DNA of 64,000 nt from Arbacia lixula (lineage: Eukaryota > Echinodermata > Echinoidea > Arbacioida > Arbaciidae), in contig OZ022576.1 in assembly GCA_963669155.1 (NCBI GenBank), positions 16,307,035-16,371,034 of the forward strand. Direction: 5' to 3'. Both the position numbers and the translations under genes were made by a program. The notes under the pieces were generated by a model. It saw only the letters and a list, made by a program, of their open reading frames with translations. It had not been told where the DNA came from and ran no database searches. Positions 1-10,869 of this stretch are shown here, one piece after another. Each line of letters begins with the position of its first letter. Positions within the stretch are counted from its first letter, which is position 1.

Positions 1-344
1 ATCCCACAGGTATCTATAGGGCCTCTCTTTCATGTTGCAAGGGTTAAAGTTTAAAAGAAATATAAAGCAAAATGTGATTGCGTCTGCACCCAACCTTATT
101 GTACATGTAATAGTCTCTAAAGTCACAACCAGTAAAGAATTAAAGTATTCGGAACAAAATGAATTTACCGTTTGTAAGGAGCTGGTCAGATGTACTTGTG
201 CTCCAATGTTAGGCAACACTTACCCATCGTTAAATGTATATTTCTTGTTCAAATGGCATTTCCCTGAAACATTTCTAAAAATTATGCAACACAGTTCATG
301 AGCTCCTACCAGATTGAGTGGATTGTGTTCCTTTCATTTTCCAG

Positions 345-555
345 TGTGATGTGCTTGAAACGGCTCAACCGATTCTACCTCGACTCGGCATCGCTCTCGT
401 TGGCCTCTGTGATTGCGATTGAGCGTTGTCTCCCCCGAGACCATTGGCATTATGGCCTCCTCATCCCTGCACTGCCCTCGATGTTGTGGACAAGAGTTGA
501 AACATTGGTCTCTACATTGAGGTCACCGAGCAACCCAATGGTCGCTGGCGCCTAG
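345..555 (+). pseudogene. exon-like fragment, unassigned
   Basis: This stretch is GC-richer than its surroundings. It follows a good acceptor (TTTTCCAG) and is followed by a GTAGGT donor at about 560. In the frame set by the acceptor it reads a protein-like start (CDVLETAQPILPRLGIALVG) and a protein-like end (YIEVTEQPNGRWRLAE), but two in-frame TGA codons at about 420 and 498 interrupt it. The other open frame gives an 85-aa product with no recognised domain. It may be a decayed exon or the 3' part of a gene that starts left of the window. No family was recognised. Confidence 0.25.
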
Positions 556-747
556 CTGAGGTAGGTCTTTGACCGTTAAAAAGCATGACAAAGGGAGATG
601 GAGAGAAATAAGAGAGATCGAATGGAACCCAGAAAATGAAGGGAGAGGGAGTAGATAGAAATTGACCATCAAGGGGAGATGGAAATATGAATGTTGGGTG
701 AGGTAGAACAACAAAATGAGAGACATTATGGAGCATGTTTTACAGTA

Positions 748-1608
748 CAGGGAAACCCCGTTATAACGAGGGGGACGGGACCCACACTTTTTCCTCGCTA
801 TAGCCGATTGCTCGCTATATCAGTACATGATCAAAACATACAGAAACAAATGCATCTATAGGACTATACAAACAATAACATATTTACCGCTAGGACTGTA
901 ATATAAATGGCTTTGCAAGCATTCTAAACTGAATTCATGACCTAAAAATTCACTAAATATCTAACAGCACAGTTGAAAATGTAAATAAATGACACTTCCA
1001 ACACCTCCGTTTACCGACAAATGAAGCAGCGGGGAGGCCCAGTTACCCGGCCGCGCCTGCCGTCATGACTGCGTGTTAGCAATGAATGATCATTGAACGC
1101 TACCTGCATGCATGCGCGGCCGCGGTCGTACACGCGCGGTGTCACACGTGTTTAGAGGCTTCTGCCATGTAAGTGCGTGAGCGGGACTGTGTTGATTGTT
1201 GCGCGCGGGGGCATGCAGTACCTAGAGCCGTATAGAGATACGGCTCTGGCAGTACCACACGCATGTAATGTGGACATATGCATGTGTGGTTGTGTGGATT
1301 CTTGAACGGTGTGTGTGTGATCAGCGTTTAACGGCGCGAAGAAAATTGCCTGTGCTGTTGTTGCATTTCCCTCGCTGGGCGGCGTGGCTGAAGGGAGTTC
1401 TCGTAATAACGGAGTAAATTTCCTTTCTTTTTCTTTATTCTTGGGCTGGGAATTTGCCTCGCTATAGCAGAAACTTCGCTATAGCCGATCTCGTTATATA
1501 AAAACAGAATGCACAGAGGTCTATGGAAGAAAAATCAGGACCCAAGAAATGTCCTCGTAATAGCAGGGTTCTCGCTATACCCGTGCTCGTTATAACGGGG
1601 TTTCCCTG
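748..1608. mobile_element. pogo/Tigger-like non-autonomous DNA transposon
   Basis: The ends are near-perfect inverted repeats: CAGGGAAACCCCGTTATAAC on the left and its complement on the right. TA flanks both sides (746-747 and 1609-1610), as expected for Tc1/mariner/pogo target duplication. Variants of the CTCGTTATAACG / CTCGCTATAGC motif recur inside both arms, typical of Tigger-type subterminal repeats. The middle (about 1020-1330) is CpG-rich. No transposase reading frame is visible, so this is a deletion derivative. Confidence 0.75.
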
Positions 1609-2130
1609 TATCTCCCACATATTGAATGATGTTCTGGAAAGGTGTTGTGACCCTGCCAATCTTTTAATGCACAAGTTTAATGTACTTTATTATTTCTCAT
1701 TTCTCTTTGCTAATTTCTTCTGTAATATCCTTCTTACTTGATCATACATGTTCTTGTACAGATTGAAGTGAAGTAGAAACAAAAAATGAATACAAATATG
1801 ATAACGCTCATTGTTAGATAGCATATAAACACATTTTTATCCAACTTGATATTTATAAAATAACTTGAAATCATGATTTACCAGTGTCCTTCTATTGTTA
1901 ACAGGCCCGCCTTTCGTTGCCTGTGTGATGACCGCTGTGGTACATGAGACGACGTACCTTGGCTAGAACAGAGTGTAAGTTTTGCCATCGCAAATAATCT
2001 TTAGATAGCATCTGGTGAAGCTATAGTGCATATTAATGATAGTCACTAGTGTGATGTGTCGAGGAAGGAAGACAGGGGGGATTTGTGGAATGACCTGTAA
2101 CACTTTTTATGCCTCCTGCCAAAACATTTT

Positions 2131-3437
2131 TGTCTCGCCCACCGGAGGTGAAGGCGAGACTAAGGGATCCAAATGGCGTCCGTCCGTCGTCCGTCCGTCG
2201 TCCGTCCGTCGTCCGTCCGTCGTCCGTCGTCCGTCACAAATGTTAAAGTTTACCTGCAAGACTCTCTTATGATCCATAACTTCACATGGGTTGCTTGGAT
2301 TACAACCTAACTTGGGTCATAGATGCACTGGGGGTACCTTCATGTTATGGTGGCGTTGGAGGTCACAGGATAAGGTCAAAGGTCATTTGAGGTCATACGT
2401 TAAAGTTTACCTGCAAGACTCTCTTTTGACAAATAACTTCACATGGGTTGCTTGGATTACAACCTAACTTGGGTCATAGATGCACTGGGGGTACCTTCAT
2501 GTTATGGTACCGTTGGAGGTCACAGGATAAGGTCAAAGGTCATTTGAGGTCATACGTTAAAGTTTACCTGCAAGACTCTCTTTTGACAAATAACTTCACA
2601 TGGGTTGCTTGGATTACAACCTAACTTGGGTCATAGATGCACTGGGGGTACCTTCATGTTATGGTGGCGTTGGAGGTCTCAGGATAAGGTCAAAGGTCAT
2701 TTGAGGTCATACGTTAAAGTTTACCTGCAAGACTCTCTTTTGACAAATAACTTCACATGGGTTGCTTGGATTACAACCTAACTTGGGTCATAGATGCACT
2801 GGGGGTACCTACATGTTATGGTGCTGTTGGAGGTCACAGGATAAGGTCAAAGGTCATTTGAGGTCATACGTTAAAGTTTACCTGCAAGACTCTCTTTTGA
2901 CAAATAACTTCACATAGGTTGCTTGGATTACAACCTAACTTGGGTCATAGATGCATTGGGGGTACCTTCATGTTATGGTACCGTTGGAGGTCACAGGATA
3001 AGGTCAAAGGTCATTTGAGGTCATACGTTAAAGTTTACTTGCAAGACTCTCTTATCACACATAACTCATCACATGTTGCTACAATGGCAATCAAACTTGG
3101 ATGATGGATGCACTGGGGGCACCTGCATGTTATTGTGCTGTAAGAGGTCACATGATAAGGTCAAAGGTCATTTGAGGTCATACATTAAAGTTTACTTGCA
3201 AGACTCTTGGTGAAGGCTTCCTAACTTGTGCACAGAATTGTGTGAGCATGTGTGAGCATTACTGATGTAGATTTAGGCAAACATTACTCATGCACATTTA
3301 TGCAAATTTATTCAAAGTCACTATTTTGCACCTGATTTTGATGTTGTCTGTAGTTGCTTATTTGTTTGTTTCAGTTTTCTTTTGCGTAGCAACGGAGATC
3401 GCGATATTTCTGGTTATTTTCGCAAGTGGGCGAGACA
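2131..3437. mobile_element. inverted-repeat element carrying a 157-bp minisatellite
   Basis: The element is bounded by TGTCTCGCCCAC on the left and GTGGGCGAGACA on the right. Next to the left end is a short hairpin (CTCGCCCACCGGAGG..GGCGAG) and a CGTCCGTC simple repeat (about 2176-2236). The body is a tandem array. The element boundary is inferred from the terminal repeats alone; no clear target duplication is visible. No coding capacity was found. Confidence 0.55.
2240..3200 (+). repeat. 157-bp minisatellite, about six copies
   Basis: The anchor TTAAAGTTTAC recurs at 2242, 2399, 2556, 2713, 2870, 3027 and 3184, spaced exactly 157 bp each time. Each unit contains AGGTCAAAGGTCA, a perfect direct repeat of AGGTCA with a one-base spacer, followed closely by a third AGGTCA half-site. 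The first four or five copies are nearly identical; the 3' copies have diverged. Confidence 0.9.
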
Positions 3438-6400
3438 CAATATTGCTAATGCCTTGTTTGTTATGGGTAAACATTGTCAAAAGAATTATTTTTTTTTTGC
3501 AAGTACTAGAATTTCAATAGTTTAATTTCTTGAAAGAATTCAATGGTACAGTGTCAACCAAACATACAAGTTTTCTGAGCATAGTAGGTATCAATTTCAA
3601 CCAGATGAAGCTGGCAGAGGCATTGTGAATCAAAATCATTGAGAATCTAATTTAGTACAAGAACAGATCACCAGTCATGCGTAAAATCATTTGTAGCTTA
3701 CGAACAGCTTGGTGAAACATCCTCCTAGGCCCTGTTTCATAAATCTATTCGTAAATTATGCACGTCTTTACAACTGGTGACCTGTTCTTAGGTGCCAAAA
3801 CAGATCATGAAAGATTTTGATACCCATCAGCTAAAGTTGGAATCTGATTGTCGTAGATTAAAATTCATGTTCGAGCAACTGAATACAAAGTTTATCAAAT
3901 TTTATGAGGATTGTAAGAAATTCACTCCTACTTTATTTAAACAGGAACAAATAGGGGTACAGTATCTCATGTAGCGCAAGAATAGGTCACCAGCCATACG
4001 TAACTTACAAACACCTTCATGACACAGCGCCCTGTACATTTGAAACACTGCTTGTTGTGACCAGTCATGGCTGGGTACTATATTGACTTTCATTAGAGAT
4101 AAAATTGGTAGACTTGACACATTATGGGTGTCTCTGGCAAGTAGGGTCGATTAAGCAGAAGTGCAAGCCACAGGATGCCCCTGCTTCTTGGCAGACAATG
4201 ATGATTAGAAAGTTTGTACATTTATTATCTTGTCTACTTCTACTCTTCACCTCTCAGTACAGGCCCTTATTATGGTGTGGTACTCATCATAGAGGCTCTC
4301 CTAGTGCTGAATGTCCATCCTACGGACATGGGAGTGGAACCAGAGAGCGAGGACTGGTCTCCGCAATGATGCAGCCCGCCAGCTGATAACATGGTGGTCG
4401 TCTTGCTGCTGCTCTGAGCCTGCATACTCGTGGTCGTTGCCCCAATTTAATCGAATAGAATTTATTTTCTGGTAAAAATTACCAATATGTAAATGTTGTA
4501 ATCTTAAAACAAATGTATATACATGTACAGTATATGGCTGGATAGCCCCACTCAGCTGTACCAAAATGATACAATTGTTCTTTGAGAGGGAGGGAGGGGG
4601 TCCAGAAAGCAATATACAGGTAAAATTTTATCAAGGAATGTAATGCATGTATCACATTAACTTATATGTAAACTGAATAGGAATATTCATCACAATCAAG
4701 TAATTATATTTATAAATCAATTTAAGAAAACAATGAAATATGGAAGACAATTGGGGGCAATATGATAGTTATTGTGTGTGGCACACATTGATGAATGGTA
4801 TTGTAATGTGGCATTTATTCTATAAATGCTAAATTCCTCACTAATTTTGTTGAGGAAGTTGTTTACCATGCAGTTTGATAATCCTAAGAAATATCAGTCT
4901 GGTTAAAAAAAAGGGGGGGGGGGATTTTGATTTTCGTAAATATTAAGATTTAAAGCTAATTTATCACAGATAGAACACTACAGATATTATGCAATACTGC
5001 ATAATGGTCATTTTGGGGAACTTGTTCAGTCATTTTAGTTGAGTGATTCTAAAACAGTGAGAGGTTTGTCAGGAAATATGAATGAACATTGAAGAAATGC
5101 TCTCAAGTTTGCAACACAAGCTGCAACACAAGAACAATGAAACTGTTATTAGAGAGATTGGGGACGTTTCTGGGTAGAGCTGTGGTAAGCTTTTAAACCT
5201 TACATGTACCTGGTACAGTGTAGTTGGACTCCCTCCCCAAATCTCCTCTTTTTTATCGGTACTCGTGTGTTTACTTTCAACATGGCTCAAACCTATTTCT
5301 CTCTAAAAATTTCTATCATACTTTTGTGTGTGGTTTGCACTGGCGATGCATTTCTACAGATACATGTACATGTACATGTATTCAGAATAAATTATAATGT
5401 GCACTGATAACATTGTGTTGGCAAGTTCATTTGAAGTACATTGTAATGAATGTTACTCTGAACTGTTGAAGTGAAATATGTTTGAAAATACAGGTATGTT
5501 CGGTTGGAATGAAACAGTATGGCTATCTGTATGTGGACATGTGCATGAGTGCGTGTGTTTGTGTGTGTGTGTGTGTGCGTGTGTTTTTGGTGTTGTGTGT
5601 GTGTGTGTGTGTGGTGTTCACCGTATACATGTGCAGTACATGTTTATGTTTGGGGTTTGCGCACATAGAGGGAGAGATGGTATGTTTAAATACAAACGAA
5701 GGAACACGGTTCCTGTAGTGACATCATATGTTCAAGCAGAAAGGAGTTACATGTAATTGTAGTGACATCAGTCTTCCCCTTAACTTTCTCTTAATCAAAC
5801 TTCAAACAAGAACTTTACAAAAGCATATCGTTTCCAAAGAAGCGAGAATTAATCTGTGGTAGAGGTCCTTGGTCTTTCCCCCCATAACAAATCGTAAATG
5901 TCAACCCCAGTAGAGTTAAGAGGCCAGAAGGATATTGGTAGAACATAGGTACATGTACACTGTATTGTTTATGCTGGGTTATAAAATGTACTCTCCACCC
6001 AAGCCGAACTTGACCATGCAGAACTGTGACATAGAAAAGATCAGAAGAGGTCAGTTTAATGCACAATGTATTTCAGAATACAGAGAAAGGATATATGTAG
6101 AAAGTATAGGTCAGTGATGACGTCACTATTAAATGTCCAAGAACTTGGTCAATGTAAATGTGGGCTCGAGTTTAAGAAAGAGGGGGTGTTTGGGAGAATG
6201 TGGGTTTGCTATAGACAGGGAAGAAAGAGGTCAAAATACCAAAATACCCTGTAAAAAAACATTCTTTGTGATGATTACTTAATCGGGATGAGTATTAGAA
6301 TATGAGTCAATACATGTACCATAATATATTTGGACAATTGGACAATGCATTCCTCCTTTGGACTAGATATATGTACCACTAAGAGAACAGTGACGGGAGT

Positions 6401-6473
6401 ATGTACGTGTACATGTATAATCGATCTGCACTCCGATATATCGTGATTCTATCCTATACTTATTCCTATCCTA
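3438..6473. other. AT-rich non-coding stretch
   Basis: There is no convincing gene apart from the exon-like segment near 4263. It holds a GGCCCTGTTTCATAAAT motif at about 3730, a GT-rich microsatellite (about 5555-5615), ACATGTACATGT palindromes and a poly-G run near 4914. Its open frames are short and lack recognisable domains. Confidence 0.6.
4263..4366 (+). CDS. possible terminal coding exon, unassigned
   Basis: A pyrimidine-rich tract ending in CTCAGTACAG precedes this segment. If entered with one carried base, it reads PYYGVVLIIEALLVLNVHPT followed by an acidic tail (DMGVEPESEDWSPQ) and a TGA stop. The composition looks like protein. No upstream exon with matching phase could be shown, and another frame is also open across it. 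It could be the last exon of a gene that starts left of the window. Confidence 0.25.
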
Positions 6474-6509
6474 CAGTTGGCAGCAAAATTATTGAACCCC
6501 CCCCCCTCT

Positions 6510-7524
6510 CATTATGCCTCCGCCACGAAGTGGCCGGAGGCATTATGTTTTCGGGTTGTCCGTCCGTCCGTCCGTCCGTATACGTATGTCCGTCCGTCCG
6601 TCCATCCCGAATCCGTTTCGGCAATATCTTGAGAACCGTGAACCAGATTTTCTTCAAACTTGGTACCTGTGTGTATTGCATAAAACCAATGAAGTGTGTA
6701 AAATTGGGGTCAAATCTGATTGAGTTCAAAGGTCAAAGGTCATTGAACATTGTGAAAAATTGCCCAAAATTGACCTTTTTCACATTAAATCCAAATCCAA
6801 GTATACAATTATCATCAAACATGGTACAAAGATGGATCACTACTTGGCGGTAGACTGATGAAATTTTTGGTAAAATTCCTGAAAGGTCAGAGGTCAAAGG
6901 TCAATGAACTTTGCCAAAATTGGCTAAAAACTGCCCCATACTTCATATTTTTCACAATAAATCCAAATCCAATGGTACATTACCATCTAAACGTGGTGCA
7001 AAGATGGATCACTTCTTGGGGCTAGACTGGTGACATTTTTGGTGAAATTTCTTACAGGTCAGAGGTCAAAGGTCAACGCACTTTGCCAAAATTGGTTATT
7101 TTTCACAATAAATCCAAATCCAATGGTACATTACCAAATAAACATGGTGCAAAGCTGGATCACTACTTAATTGGGGCTAGACTGGTGACATTTTTGGTGA
7201 AATTTCTAAAAGGTCAGAGTTCTAAGGTCAATGAACTTTGCCAAAAATTACCTAAAAATTGCCCCCAAAGTGATATTTTTCAAAGTAAATTCAAATCCAA
7301 TGGTACATTACCAACTAAACATGGTGCAAAGATGGATGACTACTTGGGGGTAGACATAACATTTTTGGTGAAATTTCTTAAAGGTCAGAGGTCAAAGGTC
7401 AATGCACTTCACTGGAACATTCCCAACCAAACAAACAGATTTTTTGAAAATAATCTAAATAGAGCTAGCACAGATCGAGGCGGAGGCATATTTATCGACT
7501 GCGTGGCAGTCGAATTGCTCTAGT
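6510..7524. mobile_element. nested repeat element with about 155-172-bp tandem units
   Basis: This element begins near ATTATGCCTCCGCCACGAAG, has a short hairpin and a GTCCGTCC simple repeat (6558-6604), and ends near GCGGAGGCATA..GAATTGCTCTAG. It splits the left arm of the surrounding Tc1-like element, so it inserted later. Internal units are anchored by AGGTCAGAGGTCAAAGGTCA-like strings at about 6884, 7056, 7211 and 7382. A triple half-site, AGTTCAAAGGTCAAAGGTCA, sits at about 6723-6742. No gene is present. Confidence 0.7.
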
Positions 7525-7870
7525 TTTTTACATTCTGTCATAATGAATAATATTGCAGCAGCAGATTGCTACTAAACCATTAAGATAGTTAGCAGACAGT
7601 TAATTACTAAAGAATACCGGAGAAAAAAAATCAAATTTTACTGCATAGGTCATCTGAAATTGCAATTTGCGCCCAAAAAGCATGTTGCAAAATTATTCAA
7701 CCCCCTATTTTACACACAAGAAACGAATGCACAAATTATGACAATTTCACAGCCAGTGCATATATATTCTGAGGTGAATGCTGATTTTATTTATCTTCCA
7801 CCTGAAACTGGAACCTTTATATGCACAACTAACAAGTTGTAACATTATTCAACCCAGATGGGTGTGTCTT

Positions 7871-7990
7871 TTAGTACTTTGTGCAGCATCCATTTGCTGC
7901 AATGACCTCCTGCAGACGAGATGAATAGCCTCTCACAAGCTTCTCACAACGCTCCTTGGGGGTGTTGGCCCATTCCTCTTGTGCACCTTG
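7871..7990 (-). pseudogene. Tc1-type transposase C-terminus remnant
   Basis: On the minus strand, EEWANTPKERCEKLVRGY followed by SSRLQEVIAANG and a C-terminal TKY matches the known end of Tc1-family transposases (W..i....c..Lv.smp.R...vi.akG..TkY). Only the last 40 or so residues are recognisable. The longer open frame running through to 8104 crosses the junction into the oppositely oriented copy and is not a true protein. Confidence 0.75.
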
Positions 7991-8001
7991 AGTGACCATC
8001 A

Positions 8002-8145
8002 CAGTCTCCAGACCTAAACCCAAAAGAGAATTTGCGGTGGCATCTGAAGAAAGCTGTTGCAGCACGTATCTACATGCATCGATTTCCTTAAGACCATTGC
8101 GCAAGAGGAATGGGCTAACATCCCCAAGGAGCGTTGTGAGAAGCT
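8002..8145 (+). pseudogene. Tc1-type transposase catalytic-end remnant
   Basis: The plus strand encodes SPDLNPKENLRWHLKKAV, the SPDLNPIENLW block that carries the final Glu of the DD34E triad. After a stop and frame change comes TIAQEEWANIPKERCEKL, which overlaps the sequence of the minus-strand remnant. The family's usual Ile in NPIE is Lys here. The two remnants face each other, so the element is an inverted duplication of the transposase 3' end. Confidence 0.75.
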
Positions 8146-8572
8146 TGATTTTTTCTCCGGTATTCTTTAGTAATTAACTGTCTGCTAACTATCTTAATGG
8201 TTTAGTAGCAATCTGCTGCTGCAATATTATTCATTATGACAGAATGTAAAAAATGGGGGGGGGGGGGGTTGAATAATTTTGCTGCCAACTGTATATCCTA
8301 ATTCCTGCCTAATAGGCCCTACACACACTCTCATATATAGCAGTACGTTTATAAGGTTCAAAAGGTATTGGTTACAACTTAAATTTAAGAAGATCATTTT
8401 TGTTGTTGTTGTCATTATATTTGCTTCACTTAAGTAGGTGACATTCATTATTTTACGTTTAAACTTCAGTACTTGGTAAAGTTCCTTTTAAATGTATCTG
8501 GTTAGGTGGAAGTTTTCTTTTTAAAAGTACAAAATCATGACACGTGAATACATTCATGAATATTAATTAATG

Positions 8573-9127
8573 AGTATTCTATTGGTTTCTACTAGTCTCC
8601 AATACCAGTAGAATTCACTGGTGTCTATTAATTGGTTTCTACAGTTTTGACTTTGAATTTTTCACACTCCTTGTCAAACCATTAGGTCTCACTGGTTTCT
8701 ATTGGTTTCTACGTACTGGTCTCTAATACCAATAGAATTCACTGGTCTGTAATGGTTTTTACTGGTTTGACTTTGTATTTTTCACACTCATTTTCAAACC
8801 ATTAGATCTCACTGGTTTCTATTGGTTTCTACTGTTTTGACTTCGAATTTTTCACACACCTTGTCAAACCATTAGGTCTCACGGGTTTCTATCGATTTCT
8901 ACTGGTCTGCAATACTAATAGAATTAACTGGTCTCTAATGGTTTTTACTGGTTTGACTTTGTATTTTCGACACTCCTTTTCATACTACTAGATCTCACTG
9001 GTTTCTGCTGGTGTTCAATACATTAGACTCTACCTTTTCTACTGGTTTCTACTGATTTGATTTTGCAGTTCTTCTTCAGACCAGTAGACTCTACTGGTTT
9101 AAGAAAAACCAGTAGAAACCAGTAGAC
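8573..9127. repeat. degenerate ACTGGTTTCTA tandem repeat
   Basis: The region is built from variants of ACTGGTTTCTACTGG and CCAGTAGAATTCACTGG, with blocks TTGACTTTGTATTTTTCACACTC and CAAACCATTAGRTCTCACTGG. The TTTCACACTC anchor recurs near 8661, 8781, 8851 and 8966. This suggests a higher-order unit of about 188 bp made of two sub-blocks (about 120 and 70 bp). The end is capped by reverse-complement CCAGTAGAAACCAGTAGA. Confidence 0.7.
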
Positions 9128-9204
9128 GCTCTCTAGAAATACATGTACTTTTTCTTATTCCCACACCCTCATCAGATTGGATAAACATTGATCATGTGTG
9201 AATT

Positions 9205-9440
9205 CAGGGGCGTAGACAACGGGGGGGATGAGGGGGATGCATCCCCCCCAACTCACAAGGTGGGGGGATGGCATGTACAATCATCCCCCCCCCCCCCCAG
9301 GTTTGGGGGAATGATATTTGCTTACTTAGTCATAATAGTAATAATAACAATAGTACAAATGATAATGATAACAATTATAATATTAATAATAATAATTATG
9401 ATGATGATGATAATAATCCTCATCGTTATTGTAGTTGTGT
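9205..9440. repeat. poly-G/C repeat fragment and AAT-rich microsatellite
   Basis: GGGGCGTAGACAACGGGGGG-type sequence with C/G runs (9209-9310) resembles a dispersed repeat also suggested near 15540-15660. It is followed by a TAATAATAACAATAG/GATGATGAT microsatellite (about 9340-9425). The 115-aa frame across it is low-complexity and is not a gene. Confidence 0.5.
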
Positions 9441-9531
9441 TTATTGGTATTAGCCGCATTCACACGGTGCAGGCCAATTCAGAAGAGAAAATCGTACAAG
9501 TACTTTGTGGTTATCTTGTGGTTTATCCTCA

Positions 9532-10223
9532 CTAAGCAATATAGCATAACTTTTTATCAAAGAGGTTTTGGGCAAAATAATTTGGCAGGATTCTTTCTCA
9601 CCTTATCAACTAACTTCTGTGTGAAAATCACATTAATCCAATAAGTCATGCGTGAGTGGGCAAATTTAAAAGGCAAAAGTGTAACTTTTCAAAAGTCACA
9701 AGGGTAATTTTGGGTTTCTGTCATATGAATTTTGGATGAATTCCATTACTGATGCATAACTTATGTCCTTTCATTGTTTATCATCCATCTCTCGATGCAC
9801 GTACACATATCCCCACATTTAACCCATTGTTCTGGTTGAGTGAGCACCGTTTAAAAAATACTCATCCTTCTTGGGTTTGAAACTTTTAAAACCCCTTTAT
9901 TTTTGTGAAAAAATACAACTGGATATTTTGACAAAAATGTAACATGACTTGTTATGTACACATTAGAAGTCATTTCCGTGTCATAGTTGAGTGAACACAC
10001 TTTAAAAATCGCACAAGAGATGCCAAAATGTACTGTTAAAACGGCATAAATAATTACCCTTGTGAGTTTTGAAAAGTTACATTTTTGCCTTTAAACCCAC
10101 TCATGCATGAATAATTGGATTAATATCATTTTCACACAGAGGTTAGTCATTAAGTTAAGGAGCAATCCTGCAAATTGTTTTGCCCAAAACCGCTTCGATA
10201 AAAAGTTATGCTAATTTTCTTAG
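9532..10223. mobile_element. fold-back element with arms of about 185 bp
   Basis: The left arm (about 9532-9720) contains TAGCATAACTTTTTATC, GGTTTTGGGCAAAATAATTT and GTAACTTTTCAAAAGTCACA. The right arm (about 10040-10223) carries the same blocks reverse-complemented in reverse order. The outer ends are CTAAG and CTTAG. The spacer of about 320 bp is AT-rich and non-coding. The target duplication is unclear. Confidence 0.6.
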
Positions 10224-10389
10224 GGGGGTGGGCCTACTTTTCTGTTGTGTTTAGAAAACAAAAACACGTGGTGAGTTCGCTAAGCAGGAGGCCTTGTCTT
10301 CCTTGATTTTTTAAGGGGGAAATATATGTGAGTGTATTCCTTACATAATTCACAGCGTAAATTGATTTTCGGATTCTAGGATGGCTCAT

Positions 10390-10620
10390 AATATGAAGTT
10401 GAAAACATCAAGGATCACTTCTTTTTCAAGCATAATGAGAAAGAAGAACATGATGACGAACAGCCGTCTACGTCAAAATCGGATGATGTCGGAGTTAGAC
10501 TTGTTCTTCCGGAAGTTCAACCAGAAGAAAGTGCCGTTGAGGGTGATGGAGCATCCGAGGCGAAAAATGATGATGAAACTGACGCCGGTTTTGACGACTG
10601 GGTTAGCCCCAATCCCCCCC
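10390..10620 (+). pseudogene. acidic reading-frame remnant
   Basis: One frame reads a strongly acidic, transposase-leader-like stretch including KHNEKEEHDDEQPSTSKSDD and later DDETDAGFDDWVSPNP, ending in a poly-C/poly-A run. The upstream part has an in-frame TAA and no clean start. The composition is protein-like and unlike the surrounding AT-rich DNA. It may be the N-terminal part of a decayed transposon protein. No family can be named. Confidence 0.3.
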
Positions 10621-10869
10621 CCCCCCCCCCCACCAAAAAAAAAAAATAATAATAATAACTTTTTCCATTCCAGTACTAGAAATTAAACCGCAGAAAATTC
10701 TGTTTCAAGCCAAATGGTACCCAAACTACCCCGGGATCCATTACGAACCCTCCCTGCAATATGTGTCAGTTCATTCTGTACTCGTATGCCACGGTGTGTT
10801 AGTGGGGCAGTTAACCACAACAATTGTGCACTTGATGACTAAAGCATGAAATTTTCACCATATCATCTT

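Larger units (their letters stand above)
6474..8291. mobile_element. Tc1-like fold-back transposon, interrupted
   Basis: The ends are CAGTTGGCAGCAAAATTATT and its complement, flanked by TA at 6472-6473 and 8292-8293. The terminal repeat continues inward: 7525-7630 pairs with 8150-8265. The left arm is broken by about 1 kb of a different element between its poly-C run (about 6508) and position 7524. Remnants of the 3' end of a Tc1-type transposase lie on both strands, so the interior is itself a head-to-head inverted duplication. It cannot encode a working enzyme. Confidence 0.8.

Noticed and set aside
298..555. 85-aa frame with a stretch resembling a GPCR TM3 (SLASVIAIERCL)
   Set aside because: No further transmembrane segments or GPCR motifs follow, and the resemblance is too short to support a receptor.
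345..555. Selenoprotein with in-frame TGA
   Set aside because: No SECIS-like structure or known selenoprotein motif was seen; pseudogene is simpler. Kept only as a low-interest check.
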